Source: Dermatophilaceae bacterium Sec6.4
GTDB taxonomy: Bacteria; Actinomycetota; Actinomycetes; Actinomycetales; Dermatophilaceae
NCBI GenBank assembly: GCA_039636865.1
Contig: CP144172.1
Location: 3,162,001 to 3,226,000 of the forward strand
Length of the DNA: 64,000 bases
Direction: 5' to 3'
The notes beneath the pieces are model-generated. The model saw nothing but the letters and a program-made list of their open reading frames with translations. It did no database searches and was not told the origin of the DNA. This document shows, piece by piece, positions 34,368 through 44,538 of this stretch; position 1 is the first letter of the stretch; each line of letters starts with the position of its first letter. The translations under genes were made by a program, and so were the position numbers.

Positions 34368-35684
34368 ATGACGGACGACTACCGACGGCGTGACGACGAG
34401 AAGGTTGCGCGTCCTCTACCGGTGCGCCGGCCCCGACCTGCATCCGATGGTCATGGCGCAAACAGCAGCAACGATGTCGACGCTACTCAGGCAATGCCAC
34501 GCGGCCCCCGCCCGTCTGCCGGCCGCCCGCCTGCGAACCGGCCTGCTGCGAACCGCGCTCCGATGGACCGGCCTTCCGTTGACCGGCAGTACGCCAATCG
34601 ACCTCCGGTAAACCGCCCGCCGGTACATCGGCCTCCCGCCGGCCGCCCGCCTGTGGGCCGACCTCCGGGAAATCGCCCGCCTCCCAACGGCCGGTACGAC
34701 AATCGCCCCGCACCGCGACCACCTCGACGGCGCCGCCGTCGTTGGCCACGCTTTCTGACGGTCTTCGTGGTCCTGGTCGGGTTGTGGGCAGGGGTGCTGC
34801 TCTGGGCCGGCTTGGCCGCGTGGGGCAAAGTCGCGCGAGTGGATGCCATTCCCACCGGCAACCAACCCGCGGCCGGCAAGGGCACCAATGTGCTGCTGGT
34901 GGGTTCGGACAGTAGAGCCGGACTGACCTCGGCGCAGGCCAAGAAATTGCGCACCGGCGGATCCGACATCGCCGGCGCGCGGACCGACTCGATCATGCTG
35001 CTGCACATGCCCGACAGTGGAGCGCCGACCCTGGTCAGCATCCCGCGCGACACCTACGTGCGGATTCCCGGTCACCGTTCCAACAAGATCAACGCCGCGT
35101 TCGCGTATGGGCCCAAGACGCTGGTGCAGACCGTGGAGAACGTCACGGGACTACGCATCGAGCACTACATGGAGATCGGTTTCGGCGGTTTCGCCGGGAT
35201 CGTCAACGCCGTCGGCGGCGTGCAGATGTGCCTCCCGAAGGCGATGAACGACAGGGATGCTCACATCAACCTGCCCGCAGGTTGTCAGAACCTGGCGGGG
35301 GCCAACGCCCTGGGCTACGTCCGCTCCCGCCACGTCGACGCCACCAGCGACCTGGCACGGATCAAGCGTCAGCGCGAATTCCTGTCCGCGCTCACCAAGA
35401 AGATCGCCTCGCCAGGCAACCTGCTCGTCCCGTGGCGGCTGAAGAACATCGGCGAATCCGGTGCGCAGGGACTTGCAGTGGAGAACGGGATGCACTCCTG
35501 GACTGCGCTGAACATCCTCTGGACATTGAAGAAGATCAGTGGCGGCGGCAATTCGGTCCAGGTACCGATCGCCAACGCGAACTACTCCACGCCCGCCGGA
35601 TCATCGGTGCTGTGGGACAAGGCCAAGGCACGAGCGCTCTTCGACGCACTCAACAACGACCGCTCCCCCAACGTCGCTCCCTGA
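34368..35684 (+). CDS. LCP-family glycopolymer ligase with Pro/Arg-rich cytoplasmic tail
   Basis: 438 residues. Residues 1-120 are a low-complexity tail with repeated RPP and NRPP units, ending in a run of arginines, followed by one membrane segment (about 128-150). The LytR-CpsA-Psr domain follows: TNVLLVGSDSR (about 172-182), ARTDSIMLLHM, LVSIPRDTYVRIPG (Arg-Asp catalytic region), KINAAFAYG and GYVRSRH. LCP enzymes transfer lipid-linked glycopolymers to peptidoglycan outside the membrane. It is divergent from the GT2 gene and marks the end of the glycan locus. The tail is unusual and may bind partners or be phosphorylated; neither is shown. Confidence 0.92.
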   Translation: MTDDYRRRDDEKVARPLPVRRPRPASDGHGANSSNDVDATQAMPRGPRPSAGRPPANRPAANRAPMDRPSVDRQYANRPPVNRPPVHRPPAGRPPVGRPPGNRPPPNGRYDNRPAPRPPRRRRRRWPRFLTVFVVLVGLWAGVLLWAGLAAWGKVARVDAIPTGNQPAAGKGTNVLLVGSDSRAGLTSAQAKKLRTGGSDIAGARTDSIMLLHMPDSGAPTLVSIPRDTYVRIPGHRSNKINAAFAYGPKTLVQTVENVTGLRIEHYMEIGFGGFAGIVNAVGGVQMCLPKAMNDRDAHINLPAGCQNLAGANALGYVRSRHVDATSDLARIKRQREFLSALTKKIASPGNLLVPWRLKNIGESGAQGLAVENGMHSWTALNILWTLKKISGGGNSVQVPIANANYSTPAGSSVLWDKAKARALFDALNNDRSPNVAP

Positions 35685-35770
35685 CCCCCGACGGGTAGGA
35701 GGCCACCTGGCACCGGGCTGGGACAGGTTGCCACCGCCCTGAGAAATCGCGGCTGGCGACCGACAAAAAG

Positions 35771-36937
35771 TTAGCGCTTGAGGAGCTGGCGCGCCATGAC
35801 AACACGCTGGATCTGGTTGGTGCCCTCATAGATCTGGGTGATCTTCGCGTCGCGCATCATCCGCTCCACCGGGTGATCCTGGACGTATCCGGCGCCACCG
35901 AGCAACTGCACGGCATCGGTCGTGATCTCCATCGCGACGTCGGAGGCGTAGCACTTGGCGGCCGCACCGAAGAAGGACAGGTCGGCGTCGGACCGTTCGG
36001 ATTTGGATGCTGCCACGTAGACAAGTTGCCGCGCGGCTTCCAACTTCATCGCCATATCGGCGAGCATGAACTGCAGCCCTTGGAACTCGGCAATGGCCTT
36101 ACCGAACTGCCGACGCTCCTTGACGTAGCCGAGCGCGTAGTCCAGCGCGCCCTGGGCGATCCCGACGGCCTGCGCACCGATGGTGACGCGGGTGTGATCC
36201 AGGGTGCGCAACGCGATCTTCAGCCCTTCGCCCGGCTCACCGATCATCCGGTCGGCGGGGATACGACAGCCGTCGAAGTGCAGTTCGCGAGTCGGCGAAC
36301 CCTTGATGCCGAGCTTTCGCTCCTTGGCGCCGAAGTCGAAGCCCTCGTCGCCCTTCTCCACCACGAAGGCGGAGATATTCCGACCGCGTTCACCGTCCGG
36401 GTCGGTCACGGCGAGCACAGTGTAGAGCTGGGACTCACCGGCGTTGGTGATCCACGACTTCTGGCCGTTCAATACGTATGAGTCACCGTCGGCGATGGCC
36501 TTGCACCGCATCGATGCGGTATCCGAACCGGCTTCCCGCTCGGACAGTCCATAAGAGATCATCGCCTCGCCGGAAGCGATCAGTGGGAGATATTTCTTCT
36601 TCAGCTCATCGCCGGCTCCGAGAATGATCGGCATCGAGCCGAGCTTGTTGACGGCCGGGATCAGCGAGGACGACGCGCAGGCCCGGGCCACCTCCTCGAT
36701 CACGATGCAGGTGGCCAGCGCGTCGGCACCCGCGCCGCCGTACTCCTCGCCGATGTGCGGCGCGTGCAGATCGGAGGCCACCAGAGCCTTCAATGCCTCG
36801 TGCGGGAAACGCGACTCGGCGTCGACTTCTGCCGCGAAGGGCGCGATTTTGTCGTTTGCGATGTCACGAACTGCTTCGCGCAGCGCCTCGTGATCTTCGT
36901 TGATCTTGAAGAGGTCGAAGTCCTTGTTTCCGCTCAC
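35771..36937 (-). CDS. Acyl-CoA dehydrogenase
   Basis: 388 residues, typical length. FAD-linked oxidation of acyl-CoA to enoyl-CoA. Motifs: SYGLSEREAGSDTASMRCKA (about residues 130-150), SWITNAGESQLYTVLA and the C-terminal LLGGAGYVQDHPVERMMRDAKITQIYEGTNQIQR (positions about 344-377) with the catalytic Glu in YEGTN, characteristic of short- and branched-chain types. It lies 9 bases downstream of purE on the same strand and shares a transcription unit by position, though not by function. Confidence 0.93.
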   Translation of the reverse strand: MSGNKDFDLFKINEDHEALREAVRDIANDKIAPFAAEVDAESRFPHEALKALVASDLHAPHIGEEYGGAGADALATCIVIEEVARACASSSLIPAVNKLGSMPIILGAGDELKKKYLPLIASGEAMISYGLSEREAGSDTASMRCKAIADGDSYVLNGQKSWITNAGESQLYTVLAVTDPDGERGRNISAFVVEKGDEGFDFGAKERKLGIKGSPTRELHFDGCRIPADRMIGEPGEGLKIALRTLDHTRVTIGAQAVGIAQGALDYALGYVKERRQFGKAIAEFQGLQFMLADMAMKLEAARQLVYVAASKSERSDADLSFFGAAAKCYASDVAMEITTDAVQLLGGAGYVQDHPVERMMRDAKITQIYEGTNQIQRVVMARQLLKR

Positions 36938-36946
36938 GACATCACC

Positions 36947-37468
36947 CTACTTCTCGGTACTACCTGCCACCTCGGCGCGTAGTGCAGCACCCTTGGCATG
37001 TGCTGCCTCTTGCAGTGCGACCTGGAAGTCCTGCATGGCCGATCGCAACCGAACGGCCTGCTCGTCACCACCGCTGGCGAGGATCCGCACCGCGAGCAGT
37101 CCGGCGTTGCGGGCACCGCCGATCGAGACCGTCGCTACCGGCACACCGGCCGGCATCTGAACTATGGACAACAGCGAATCCATCCCGTCCAGGTACGCGA
37201 GCGGCACCGGCACACCGATCACCGGTAGCGCGGTGACCGAGGCGAGCATGCCCGGTAGATGCGCGGCGCCGCCCGCTCCCGCAATGATCACCCGCAGCCC
37301 ACGATCTGCGGCCTGTTCGCCGTAGCCGATCATCTCGCGCGGCATCCGGTGAGCGGACACGACGTCCGCTTCGTACCCGATCCCGAACTCGGCAAGTGCC
37401 TGCGCTGCAGCTCGCATCGTCGGCCAATCCGAGTCGCTGCCCATCACGAGGCCGACCTGAGCATTCAT
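36947..37468 (-). CDS. purE: N5-carboxyaminoimidazole ribonucleotide mutase
   Basis: 173 residues, class I PurE. N-terminal [14 protein letters not shown] (about residues 5-18), [10 protein letters not shown] with the active-site His, and [14 protein letters not shown] are diagnostic. It converts N5-CAIR to CAIR in purine synthesis. The ATG overlaps the purK stop by four bases. Gene order purK then purE is the reverse of that in Escherichia coli but common in actinobacteria. Confidence 0.96.
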   Translation of the reverse strand: MNAQVGLVMGSDSDWPTMRAAAQALAEFGIGYEADVVSAHRMPREMIGYGEQAADRGLRVIIAGAGGAAHLPGMLASVTALPVIGVPVPLAYLDGMDSLLSIVQMPAGVPVATVSIGGARNAGLLAVRILASGGDEQAVRLRSAMQDFQVALQEAAHAKGAALRAEVAGSTEK

Positions 37469-38649
37469 TCGTGCACCACGCCCCGCAGGTAGTCGGCGGC
37501 ATGCTGCCCGCGGGCCACCACCTGTTCCAGATCATCACCGAATGTGTTGACGTGGCCGATCTTGCGCCCGAGCCGCACCGATTTGCCGTAGAGGTGCACC
37601 CGAAGACCGGGATCGCGCGCCATCAGGTGCCGGTAGGTGGGGTAGAGCTCGCCGTACTGCTGCGGGTCGCCACCGAGCACGTTGGTCATGACGGTCCACG
37701 TCGACCTCGGTGCCACGTCGCCGAGGGGCAGGTCCAGCACCGCACGCAGGTGCTGCTCGAACTGGCTGGTGACGCTACCGTCCTGAGTCCAGTGCCCGCT
37801 GTTGTGCGGGCGCATCGCGAGCTCGTTGACGACGTACGCGTGCTCATCACCGGGAGCGAGCTGGAAGATCTCGACGGCCATCACTCCGGTGACCTGTAGC
37901 TGGCCGGCTATCTGGAGGCCGACATATGCGAGCTCGCCCGCAAGATCGTCGGGCAGATCGGCCGCTGGAGCAATGACGCTGGTGCAGATTCCGTCGGTCT
38001 GCACGGTATGCACGATCGGCCAGACCGATGCCTGACCGGATGGGCTACGCGCTACCAAGACGGCTAGTTCCCGGACGAAGTCCACCTTTTCTTCGGCGAG
38101 CAACGGGTCTCCGTGCGCAAACCAGTCGGCCGCATCGGAGGCCGCGTGGACGACCCGCACACCTTTGCCGTCATACCCGCCGCGCGGGGTCTTGAGCACG
38201 ACGGGCCAGCCGTGCCTGTCGCCGAACGCAGCAAGCGCTTCGACGTCATCGACCTGCGCCCAGACCGGGCATGGAACACCGAGTTCGGTCAGGCGTGCTC
38301 GCATGGCCAGTTTGTCCTGGGCGAAGATCAGGGCCTGCGGTCCCGGATGGACGACGACACCGTCGGCGACCAGCGCCGCCAGCACTTCCTGCGGTACCTG
38401 CTCGTGATCAAAGGTGACCACGTCGCATCCTGCAGCGAACTCCCGGACCGCGTCGATGTCGTCTGCGGCGCCGAGAAACACCGACCCGATCGCGAGCGCC
38501 GCCGCATCATTCTGCGATTCGGACAGGACGCTGAGCGTGATGCCGAGTTCGACGGCGGGGCCGACACACATACGGGCAAGTTGACCTGCCCCCACGATGC
38601 CGACCACTGGGAAACCGCCGGGGGCGCGAGGGGGGCGATGCACGGACAC
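37465..38649 (-). CDS. purK: N5-carboxyaminoimidazole ribonucleotide synthase
   Basis: 394 residues, ATP-grasp enzyme that carboxylates AIR with bicarbonate. [17 protein letters not shown] (about residues 16-32), [20 protein letters not shown] (ATP loop, about 142-161) and [18 protein letters not shown] (about 269-286) are the PurK signatures. The start is GTG at 38649. It is divergent from the GtrA gene, with very little space between the two. Confidence 0.96.
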   Translation of the reverse strand: MSVHRPPRAPGGFPVVGIVGAGQLARMCVGPAVELGITLSVLSESQNDAAALAIGSVFLGAADDIDAVREFAAGCDVVTFDHEQVPQEVLAALVADGVVVHPGPQALIFAQDKLAMRARLTELGVPCPVWAQVDDVEALAAFGDRHGWPVVLKTPRGGYDGKGVRVVHAASDAADWFAHGDPLLAEEKVDFVRELAVLVARSPSGQASVWPIVHTVQTDGICTSVIAPAADLPDDLAGELAYVGLQIAGQLQVTGVMAVEIFQLAPGDEHAYVVNELAMRPHNSGHWTQDGSVTSQFEQHLRAVLDLPLGDVAPRSTWTVMTNVLGGDPQQYGELYPTYRHLMARDPGLRVHLYGKSVRLGRKIGHVNTFGDDLEQVVARGQHAADYLRGVVHE

Positions 38650-38688
38650 ATGCTACTGACCCTCAGTTGCACGCCGTACTCTCCTCGG

Positions 38689-39138
38689 GTGCTGGCATCC
38701 CTTCGGACAACCTTTGATCGACTGTGGCTGGAGCTTGCCAAGTTCGGACTCGTCGGACTGGTGTCCTTCGTCATCGACCTCGGTGGATTCAACCTGCTGG
38801 TGGCCGGGCCGCTGGACCACAAGGTCACCACGGCAAAATTGATCAGCGGCGGAGTCGCGACCGTCGTCGCGTGGGTCGGCAACCGGTACTGGACCTTCCG
38901 GCACCGCCGCAATCGTCCCGTGCACCACGAGGTAGCACTCTTCTTCATCGTCAACGCCATCGCGCTGGCGCTGTCAGCGGCAACGGTCGCACTGGCGCAC
39001 TACGCGTTCAACGCCAAGGGTGCGCTCGCGCTGAACTTCGCGGCGTTCGTCGGTATCGGGCTCGGCACCCTCTTCCGCTTCTGGACCTACCGCCGATTCG
39101 TCTTCACGAACGAACCGGACGTCACCGGCTCAGCCTGA
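38689..39138 (+). CDS. GtrA-family membrane protein
   Basis: 149 residues from GTG at 38689; ATG at 38650 would add 13 residues but abut the divergent purK start. Four membrane segments are visible, with FGLVGLVSFVIDLGGFNLL near the N-terminus and GNRYWTFRHRR (about residues 65-75), the GtrA signature also repeated as FWTYRRFVF at the end. GtrA proteins assist transfer of lipid-linked sugars across the membrane during decoration of surface glycans. Its stop overlaps the convergent histidine-kinase gene by 9 bases. Confidence 0.9.
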   Translation: MLASLRTTFDRLWLELAKFGLVGLVSFVIDLGGFNLLVAGPLDHKVTTAKLISGGVATVVAWVGNRYWTFRHRRNRPVHHEVALFFIVNAIALALSAATVALAHYAFNAKGALALNFAAFVGIGLGTLFRFWTYRRFVFTNEPDVTGSA

Positions 39139-40089
39139 CGCCGAGGACAGGAACAGGGCGAACACCGCGGGCTGGGCGCTCCGCAGCTCCAGGCGACCGC
39201 CGATCGTCTCCGCGAGGTCACGGGCCAGAGCAAGTCCGAGGCCGGTCCCGCCCGAGCTGACCCGTCGCTCGAAGATATGCGGCGCGAGGTTGACGTCCAC
39301 GCCCGGTCCGCCGTCACTGGTCTGCACGATCACGGAGGGACCGCTCCTTCTCGCGAGGATCTCCACCGTCCCCTCGCCGTGGATCAGCGCATTCTCCAAC
39401 AGGGTCGCGAGGATCTGGGACAGTCCGCTGCGGGTGGCGACCACGTACAGACCTCGCTCACCACTTACCAGCACACTGCGGCGTGCCGTCTCGAATGCAG
39501 GCTGCCACTCCGTCTGCAACGCCGCAATCACCGAGTCCAGCGAGATGTCGGACGGTAGGTCGACGCTACCCCTGGAACGGGCGAGCAGTTCCTCGACCAC
39601 CTTCGTCAGGCGTTCGACCTGAGCTATCGCCACCTGTGCTTCGTCCCTGGTCGTATCGAGGTCCTCGGCCACGACGATTTCCTCCAGCCGCATCAGCAGT
39701 GCGGTCAGCGGGGTGCGCAACTGGTGACTGGCATCGGAGGCAAAATCACGCTCGGAAGCCAGCAGCCGCGCCTGTTCTGCGGATCTGGACTCGTAGAACG
39801 CCGATATCCGATCGACCTCGTCGATGCCGGTGCGCAACGGCGCCACGTTGACCGTTCCCGCAGCCAGCTGATCGGCTCGATCCGCCAGTTCGCGTACCGG
39901 ATCGACCACCGCACCGATACGCCGCGCGCCGATGAAGACCGCGAGCCCTCCGGACACCACCGCAACGGCGGTCACCACCGCCGCTATCCGCCAGGACGGT
40001 CGCAGCAGCACCCCGAGCACCGCCAGGCAGAGCAGCGGCGTCAGCAGTGCCGCACCCAGGACGAGCGTGAGCCGACCTCGCAGCGTCAC
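39130..40089 (-). CDS. Sensor histidine kinase
   Basis: 319 residues. Two membrane helices near the N-terminus (about residues 9-30 and 34-54) with almost no outside loop. HAMP-like linker, then the H-box DASHQLRTPLTALL (phospho-accepting His, about residue 121), N-box ILATLLENALIHG (about 223-235) and G-box GTGLGLALARDLAE. The DGGPGVD loop is present. The lack of an extracytoplasmic domain suggests sensing in or near the membrane. GTG start at 40089 directly follows the regulator stop, so the two are co-transcribed. Confidence 0.93.
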   Translation of the reverse strand: MTLRGRLTLVLGAALLTPLLCLAVLGVLLRPSWRIAAVVTAVAVVSGGLAVFIGARRIGAVVDPVRELADRADQLAAGTVNVAPLRTGIDEVDRISAFYESRSAEQARLLASERDFASDASHQLRTPLTALLMRLEEIVVAEDLDTTRDEAQVAIAQVERLTKVVEELLARSRGSVDLPSDISLDSVIAALQTEWQPAFETARRSVLVSGERGLYVVATRSGLSQILATLLENALIHGEGTVEILARRSGPSVIVQTSDGGPGVDVNLAPHIFERRVSSGGTGLGLALARDLAETIGGRLELRSAQPAVFALFLSSASG

Positions 40090-40776
40090 CTACGCGTCAC
40101 CGTCGTTGACCTCGAAGCGGAAACCCACCCCACGCACCGTGCTGATGTACCGCGGATCGGCTGCGTCGTCCCCCAACTTTCGGCGTAGCACGGATACATG
40201 CATGTCAAGGGTCTTGGTCGAGCCCACCCACACGGTGTGCCACACCTCGCGCATCAACTCCTCGCGGGAGACGACTTTGCCCCCCTCACGCACGAGCACC
40301 CGGAGCAGATCGAATTCCTTCGCCGTCAGATGTACTTCGCGATCACCGGTGAACGCGCGGCGACTGGCGATATCAACCCGCACACGCGAGTCGTGGCCCT
40401 CGCCGACCTCGTCGGAGGTGGTCCTGCGAAGAAGGGCACGCGCACGAGCCATCAGTTCCGCGAGCCTGAACGGCTTTGCGACGTAGTCGTCGGCACCCGC
40501 GTCCAGACCGACCACCATGTCCACTTCGTCGGCCCGGGCCGTCAGGATCAACACCGGCACCGTGTTGCCCTCGGCCCGGATCCGTCGGCACACCTCGAGA
40601 CCGTCCATCCGCGGCAGCCCCAGATCCAGGATCACCAGGTCCGGGCTCTCGCTCGCAGCGGCCAGCGCAGCGACGCCATCGGCCCGCACGCTCACGTCGT
40701 ACCCCTCGCGGCGCAACGCCCGGGTCAGGGGTTCAGAGATCGTGGAATCGTCCTCTGCAAGCAGCACTTTTGTCAT
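40090..40776 (-). CDS. OmpR/PhoB-type response regulator
   Basis: 228 residues. Receiver domain with acidic pair in LLAEDDSTI (about residues 5-13), phospho-Asp in DLVILDLGLPRMDG (about 52) and Lys in VAKPFRLAEL (about 102). C-terminal winged helix about 130-224, with LTAKEFDLLRVLVREGGKVV and VSVLRRKLGDDAADPRYIST plus RGVGFRF, the PhoB-type DNA-binding signature. It partners the kinase at 39130. No target gene can be assigned from the window. Confidence 0.95.
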   Translation of the reverse strand: MTKVLLAEDDSTISEPLTRALRREGYDVSVRADGVAALAAASESPDLVILDLGLPRMDGLEVCRRIRAEGNTVPVLILTARADEVDMVVGLDAGADDYVAKPFRLAELMARARALLRRTTSDEVGEGHDSRVRVDIASRRAFTGDREVHLTAKEFDLLRVLVREGGKVVSREELMREVWHTVWVGSTKTLDMHVSVLRRKLGDDAADPRYISTVRGVGFRFEVNDGDA

Positions 40777-40785
40777 GACAAGCTC

Positions 40786-42636
40786 CTATGGCCGCGGGTC
40801 GGGTTCGGTTGGGCCGCGCTCGAGCACCCAGGTATCGATCGGTCCAATGCCGGCGAGTTCGACACGTTTACGTCGACGGGCATGCACGCCCGCCGCCGGA
40901 TCCAGCCCCTTGACGACATCTGCGTCGACCAGGATGCGGCCCGGTTTTGCAGCCACTGTAAGCCTGCTGGCCCGGTTCACCGTCGTGCCGAATACGTCGC
41001 CGAGTCGCGCCAGAACCCGTCCGCGCGCCAGACCGACCCGCATCCGGGGCACCAGTTCGTCGGCTTCGGCAGCTTCCCGCAGCGCGAAGGCGATATCGAC
41101 GGCGCCTTGAACGGAGGTATGCGTGAAGAGCACCTCGTCTCCGACAGTCTTGACCACTGCCCCGCCGCCTGCGCCGATCACATCGGAGGCCACCGATTCG
41201 AACCGCAGCACCAGCTGCGCCAGTTCACGCTCGGTCAGCCGTCGCACGAGGTTGGTGAAGTTGACCAGATCGGCGAACCCGACGGTACGCACGATGCCGA
41301 CCTGGGATTCAGGTTCGGAATCGGCGATCATCCGCGATATTGCGATTGACAGGTTGCGGCGCCACACATAGTCCACCAGCGGGGACAGCCGCCCGGCGAG
41401 GTCGACCGTCAACGCCGCGGTGCGCTTGGCGGTCTCCCGGTCCAGACCGCCCCGATCCTCACTGACCAGGTCGGCGATCAACTGCAGTGACCACATGGCC
41501 ATCCGGTCCGTCGAACGACCTACTGCGCGAGCCAGTCCGAAGGCAGTGGTCAGGTCGATGACACCTTCGCGGATCAGATCATCGAACAACCGCAGCGCCT
41601 CGATATCGGCCTGTCCGAAGAACAACTCGTCACCGCGCGCGCGAACGAATCCCAGCGAGCGCCAGATCTGTGCGCTGACCTCCGCGGGAATCCCTGAGGC
41701 CTCAGAGATGTCGCCGCGCCGCATCGTCCGAGGATGACCCATCAGTTGCTCGTCGATCTTGTCCACGAACTCGGCGGCGTCATCTGCCGCGACGCGCTGC
41801 GCAGTGACCACGCGCGAGACCGGCGGTTCGCTGGCTCGCACGTGCACCACGTCGCCCACGGAGTAGGCATCGGTCCGATTGGCATGCGAGATGAGGATGC
41901 GCCCCGACGCATCCACCCCGACCGCTTCCCCAGCGATCGTCCCCTCGGGCGTCTGCAACTGCACCTGCTGGCCGATGGTCACGCAGGCAGCACGGTAATC
42001 ATCGTCGGACTGCGCTGTGGCCCAGACGCGTTGCACCACCACCAGCTCGCGAAGTATCGCGAGGATGAGTTCTTCGCGCGCCACCTCGACGCCACACAAC
42101 GCCAGGGATGTCGACTGTTCGGTGGGTAGCTCGTGCTGTGTCTGGTGCACATTGAGACCGATGCCGATCACCACGACAGGATTGACGCCGGCCGCCACCG
42201 AGCACAGCACCCCGGCCACCTTGTGCCAGGGTTGCCCGCCCTCGTCGTCACCGTTGCCGCCGGGTTTCGCAAGAACGCCGGGTTTCGCAAGAACATCGTT
42301 GGGCCATTTCAAGCCGAGTGGTACTGCGGCGAGATCGGCGACGGCACGTCGTACGGCCAGCCCCGTCAGCAGCGGAACCCACCCCCACCGCGACTGTTGC
42401 GTCGGTAGCGGCAGACTCACCGACAAGGCGATCGACGTCCCGGCAGGAGCTTCCCACCGGCGATCCAGCCGGCCCCGGCCGCTGGTCTGATGGTCCGCGG
42501 TGACGACCCGCCAGATTCTCGGGTCGGCCATCAGGACGTCGTTGGTGGACACCACTTGGTCGCGCACCTCGACGTCGCGCCAGACCGTCGCGGCGAGCGC
42601 GTCGTTCAGCAACTCCGGTCGCAGGCGGTCTCTCAC
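40786..42636 (-). CDS. birA: Biotin-protein ligase fused to class III nucleotidyl cyclase
   Basis: 616 residues from GTG at 42636; the open frame upstream is antisense to accD. Residues about 1-270 are a complete Bir[42 protein letters not shown] and a C-terminal SH3-like part. Residues about 300-360 hold a winged or MerR-like helix region ([27 protein letters not shown]). Residues about 450-600 are a cyclase domain with FADLVNFT and [10 protein letters not shown], which keep both metal-binding Asp residues. In many relatives these are two adjacent genes; here they are one frame. It is divergent from its likely client accD region across 25 bases. Confidence 0.9.
   Translation of the reverse strand: MRDRLRPELLNDALAATVWRDVEVRDQVVSTNDVLMADPRIWRVVTADHQTSGRGRLDRRWEAPAGTSIALSVSLPLPTQQSRWGWVPLLTGLAVRRAVADLAAVPLGLKWPNDVLAKPGVLAKPGGNGDDEGGQPWHKVAGVLCSVAAGVNPVVVIGIGLNVHQTQHELPTEQSTSLALCGVEVAREELILAILRELVVVQRVWATAQSDDDYRAACVTIGQQVQLQTPEGTIAGEAVGVDASGRILISHANRTDAYSVGDVVHVRASEPPVSRVVTAQRVAADDAAEFVDKIDEQLMGHPRTMRRGDISEASGIPAEVSAQIWRSLGFVRARGDELFFGQADIEALRLFDDLIREGVIDLTTAFGLARAVGRSTDRMAMWSLQLIADLVSEDRGGLDRETAKRTAALTVDLAGRLSPLVDYVWRRNLSIAISRMIADSEPESQVGIVRTVGFADLVNFTNLVRRLTERELAQLVLRFESVASDVIGAGGGAVVKTVGDEVLFTHTSVQGAVDIAFALREAAEADELVPRMRVGLARGRVLARLGDVFGTTVNRASRLTVAAKPGRILVDADVVKGLDPAAGVHARRRKRVELAGIGPIDTWVLERGPTEPDPRP
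42258..42293 (-). repeat. 18-bp in-frame tandem duplication in birA fusion gene
   Basis: Two perfect copies of cgccgggtttcgcaagaa sit next to the conserved [12 protein letters not shown] motif and give VLAKPG twice. A loop rich in Gly, Asp and Glu follows, so the duplication probably lies in a flexible surface loop. Confidence 0.9.
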
Positions 42637-42661
42637 GATGACAAGGCTAGAGTCTGGCCAC

Positions 42662-44296
42662 ATGAGCGATGCCGCCCCCATCGGAAAAGAATCACCTGCA
42701 GTTGATGTAGACCTGCACACGACGGCGGGCCGACTCGCCGATCTGCACCTACGCAACGAGGAAGCCGTCCACGCCGGCTCAGCACGCGCAGTGCAGAAAC
42801 AGCACGCCAAGGGCAAGCTGACCGCTCGCGAGCGCATCGACCTCCTGATGGACGAGGGCTCGTTCATCGAGCTGGACGAGTTGGCGCGGCACCGCTCCAC
42901 AAGTTTCGGGCAGGACAAGAACCGCCCCTACGGCGATGGCGTCGTTACCGGCTACGGCACCGTCGACGGCCGTCCGGTCTGTGTTTTCTCCCAGGACTTC
43001 ACGGTCTTCGGCGGCTCACTCGGAGAGGTCTTCGGGGAAAAGATCGTGAAGGTCATGGACCTCGCGGCCAAGATCGGGGCCCCCGTCGTAGGCATCAACG
43101 ACTCCGGCGGCGCCCGCATCCAGGAAGGCGTCGTAGCGCTCGGTCTCTACGCGGAGATCTTTCGGCGCAACGTGCATGCCTCCGGAGTCATCCCGCAGAT
43201 CTCGCTGGTCATGGGCCCATGCGCAGGCGGCGCGGTCTACTCCCCCGCCATCACCGACTTCACGATCATGGTCGATCAGACCTCGCACATGTTCGTTACC
43301 GGCCCGGACGTCATCAAAACCGTTACCGGTGAGGACGTCGGCATGGAGGAGCTCGGCGGGGCGCGCTCGCACAACACCCGTTCCGGGGTGGCGCACTACA
43401 TGGCCAGCGACGAGGAGGACGCGATCTCCTACGCAAAGGAGCTGTTGTCCTATCTGCCGTCCAACAACATGGACGAACCGGTGGTGTTCGATGCCGAGCC
43501 GGATCTGGCGATCAGCGACTACGACCGCGAGCTGGATACGCTGATACCCGACTCGGCAAACATGCCCTACGACATGCACACGGTCATCGAGCACATCCTG
43601 GACGACGCCGAATTCCTGGAGACCTCCGCGTTGTTCGCACCCAACATTCTCACCGGCTTCGGACGCGTCGAGGGCTACCCCGTCGGAGTTGTGGCCAACC
43701 AGCCGATGCAGTTGGCCGGCACCCTCGACATCAACTCATCGGAGAAAGCGGCCCGGTTCGTCCGCACGTGTGATGCATTCAACGTGCCGGTCCTGACCTT
43801 TGTGGACGTGCCCGGTTTTCTGCCCGGCACCGACCAGGAGTGGGGCGGAATCATCCGCCGCGGTGCGAAGCTGCTCTTCGCGTATGCCGAGGCCACGGTG
43901 CCACTGGTCACGGTCATCACCCGGAAGGCCTACGGCGGCGCGTACGACGTGATGGGTTCCAAGCACCTGGGCGCCGATATGAACCTCGCCTGGCCGACCG
44001 CGCAGATCGCCGTAATGGGGGCACAGGGCGCTGCCAACATTCTCTACCGCAAACAGATCAAAGCAGTGGCTGAGGCCAATCCGGAAGATCCGGGTGCGGT
44101 GGAAGCCAAGCGCCAGGAGTTGATCACCCAGTACGAGGACGCGCTCGCGAATCCTTATCTGGCTGCCGAACGTGGCTACGTCGACTCGGTGATCCCGCCC
44201 AGTTACACCCGCAGTTACGTCGTCCGTGCGTTGCGTACGCTACGCACCAAGCGCGAGACCCTGCCGCCCAAGAAGCACGGGAACATCCCGCTGTGA
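42662..44296 (+). CDS. accD: Acyl-CoA carboxylase beta subunit (propionyl-CoA carboxylase type)
   Basis: 544 residues from ATG at 42662. Carboxyltransferase domains N and [38 protein letters not shown] (about residues 144-162), [52 protein letters not shown] and [18 protein letters not shown]. The substrate-specificity position lies in AYDVMGSKH, where Asp is typical of propionyl-CoA-preferring enzymes. It carboxylates acyl-CoA using biotin carried by an alpha subunit not in this window. The epsilon subunit overlaps its stop by four bases. Confidence 0.95.
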   Translation: MSDAAPIGKESPAVDVDLHTTAGRLADLHLRNEEAVHAGSARAVQKQHAKGKLTARERIDLLMDEGSFIELDELARHRSTSFGQDKNRPYGDGVVTGYGTVDGRPVCVFSQDFTVFGGSLGEVFGEKIVKVMDLAAKIGAPVVGINDSGGARIQEGVVALGLYAEIFRRNVHASGVIPQISLVMGPCAGGAVYSPAITDFTIMVDQTSHMFVTGPDVIKTVTGEDVGMEELGGARSHNTRSGVAHYMASDEEDAISYAKELLSYLPSNNMDEPVVFDAEPDLAISDYDRELDTLIPDSANMPYDMHTVIEHILDDAEFLETSALFAPNILTGFGRVEGYPVGVVANQPMQLAGTLDINSSEKAARFVRTCDAFNVPVLTFVDVPGFLPGTDQEWGGIIRRGAKLLFAYAEATVPLVTVITRKAYGGAYDVMGSKHLGADMNLAWPTAQIAVMGAQGAANILYRKQIKAVAEANPEDPGAVEAKRQELITQYEDALANPYLAAERGYVDSVIPPSYTRSYVVRALRTLRTKRETLPPKKHGNIPL

Positions 44297-44499
44297 GCGA
44301 TCCATCACCCACGGCCAAGACTGCTCAGACTCCGACGCTGCGGGTGATTTCGGCCTCCGCGACACCGGAAGAGGTAGCTGCGATCGTGGCCGTTCTCGCT
44401 GCGGTCGGCGGATCCAGCACAACGCCTGAATCACCCGCGTCGCGCTGGACAGGACGCAGCCGGACCGGTTGGAAGGGATCGTCGTTGCCCCGCAGATGA
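44293..44499 (+). CDS. accE: Acyl-CoA carboxylase epsilon subunit
   Basis: 68 residues from GTG at 44293 (GTGA overlap with accD). The typical actinobacterial AccE core is present: [20 protein letters not shown] (about residues 16-35) followed by SRWTGRSR and a basic tail. AccE tethers the alpha and beta subunits of acyl-CoA carboxylases and occurs only in actinobacteria. Confidence 0.9.
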   Translation: MSDPSPTAKTAQTPTLRVISASATPEEVAAIVAVLAAVGGSSTTPESPASRWTGRSRTGWKGSSLPRR

Positions 44500-44538
44500 G
44501 TCGAGTGCGAGCGCAGCACCCGGGGTAACGTCGGGCAG

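Noticed and set aside
42637..42918. 94-codon N-terminal extension of the biotin ligase fusion
   Set aside because: It lies antisense to the start of accD, has no BirA similarity and ends at a sensible GTG.
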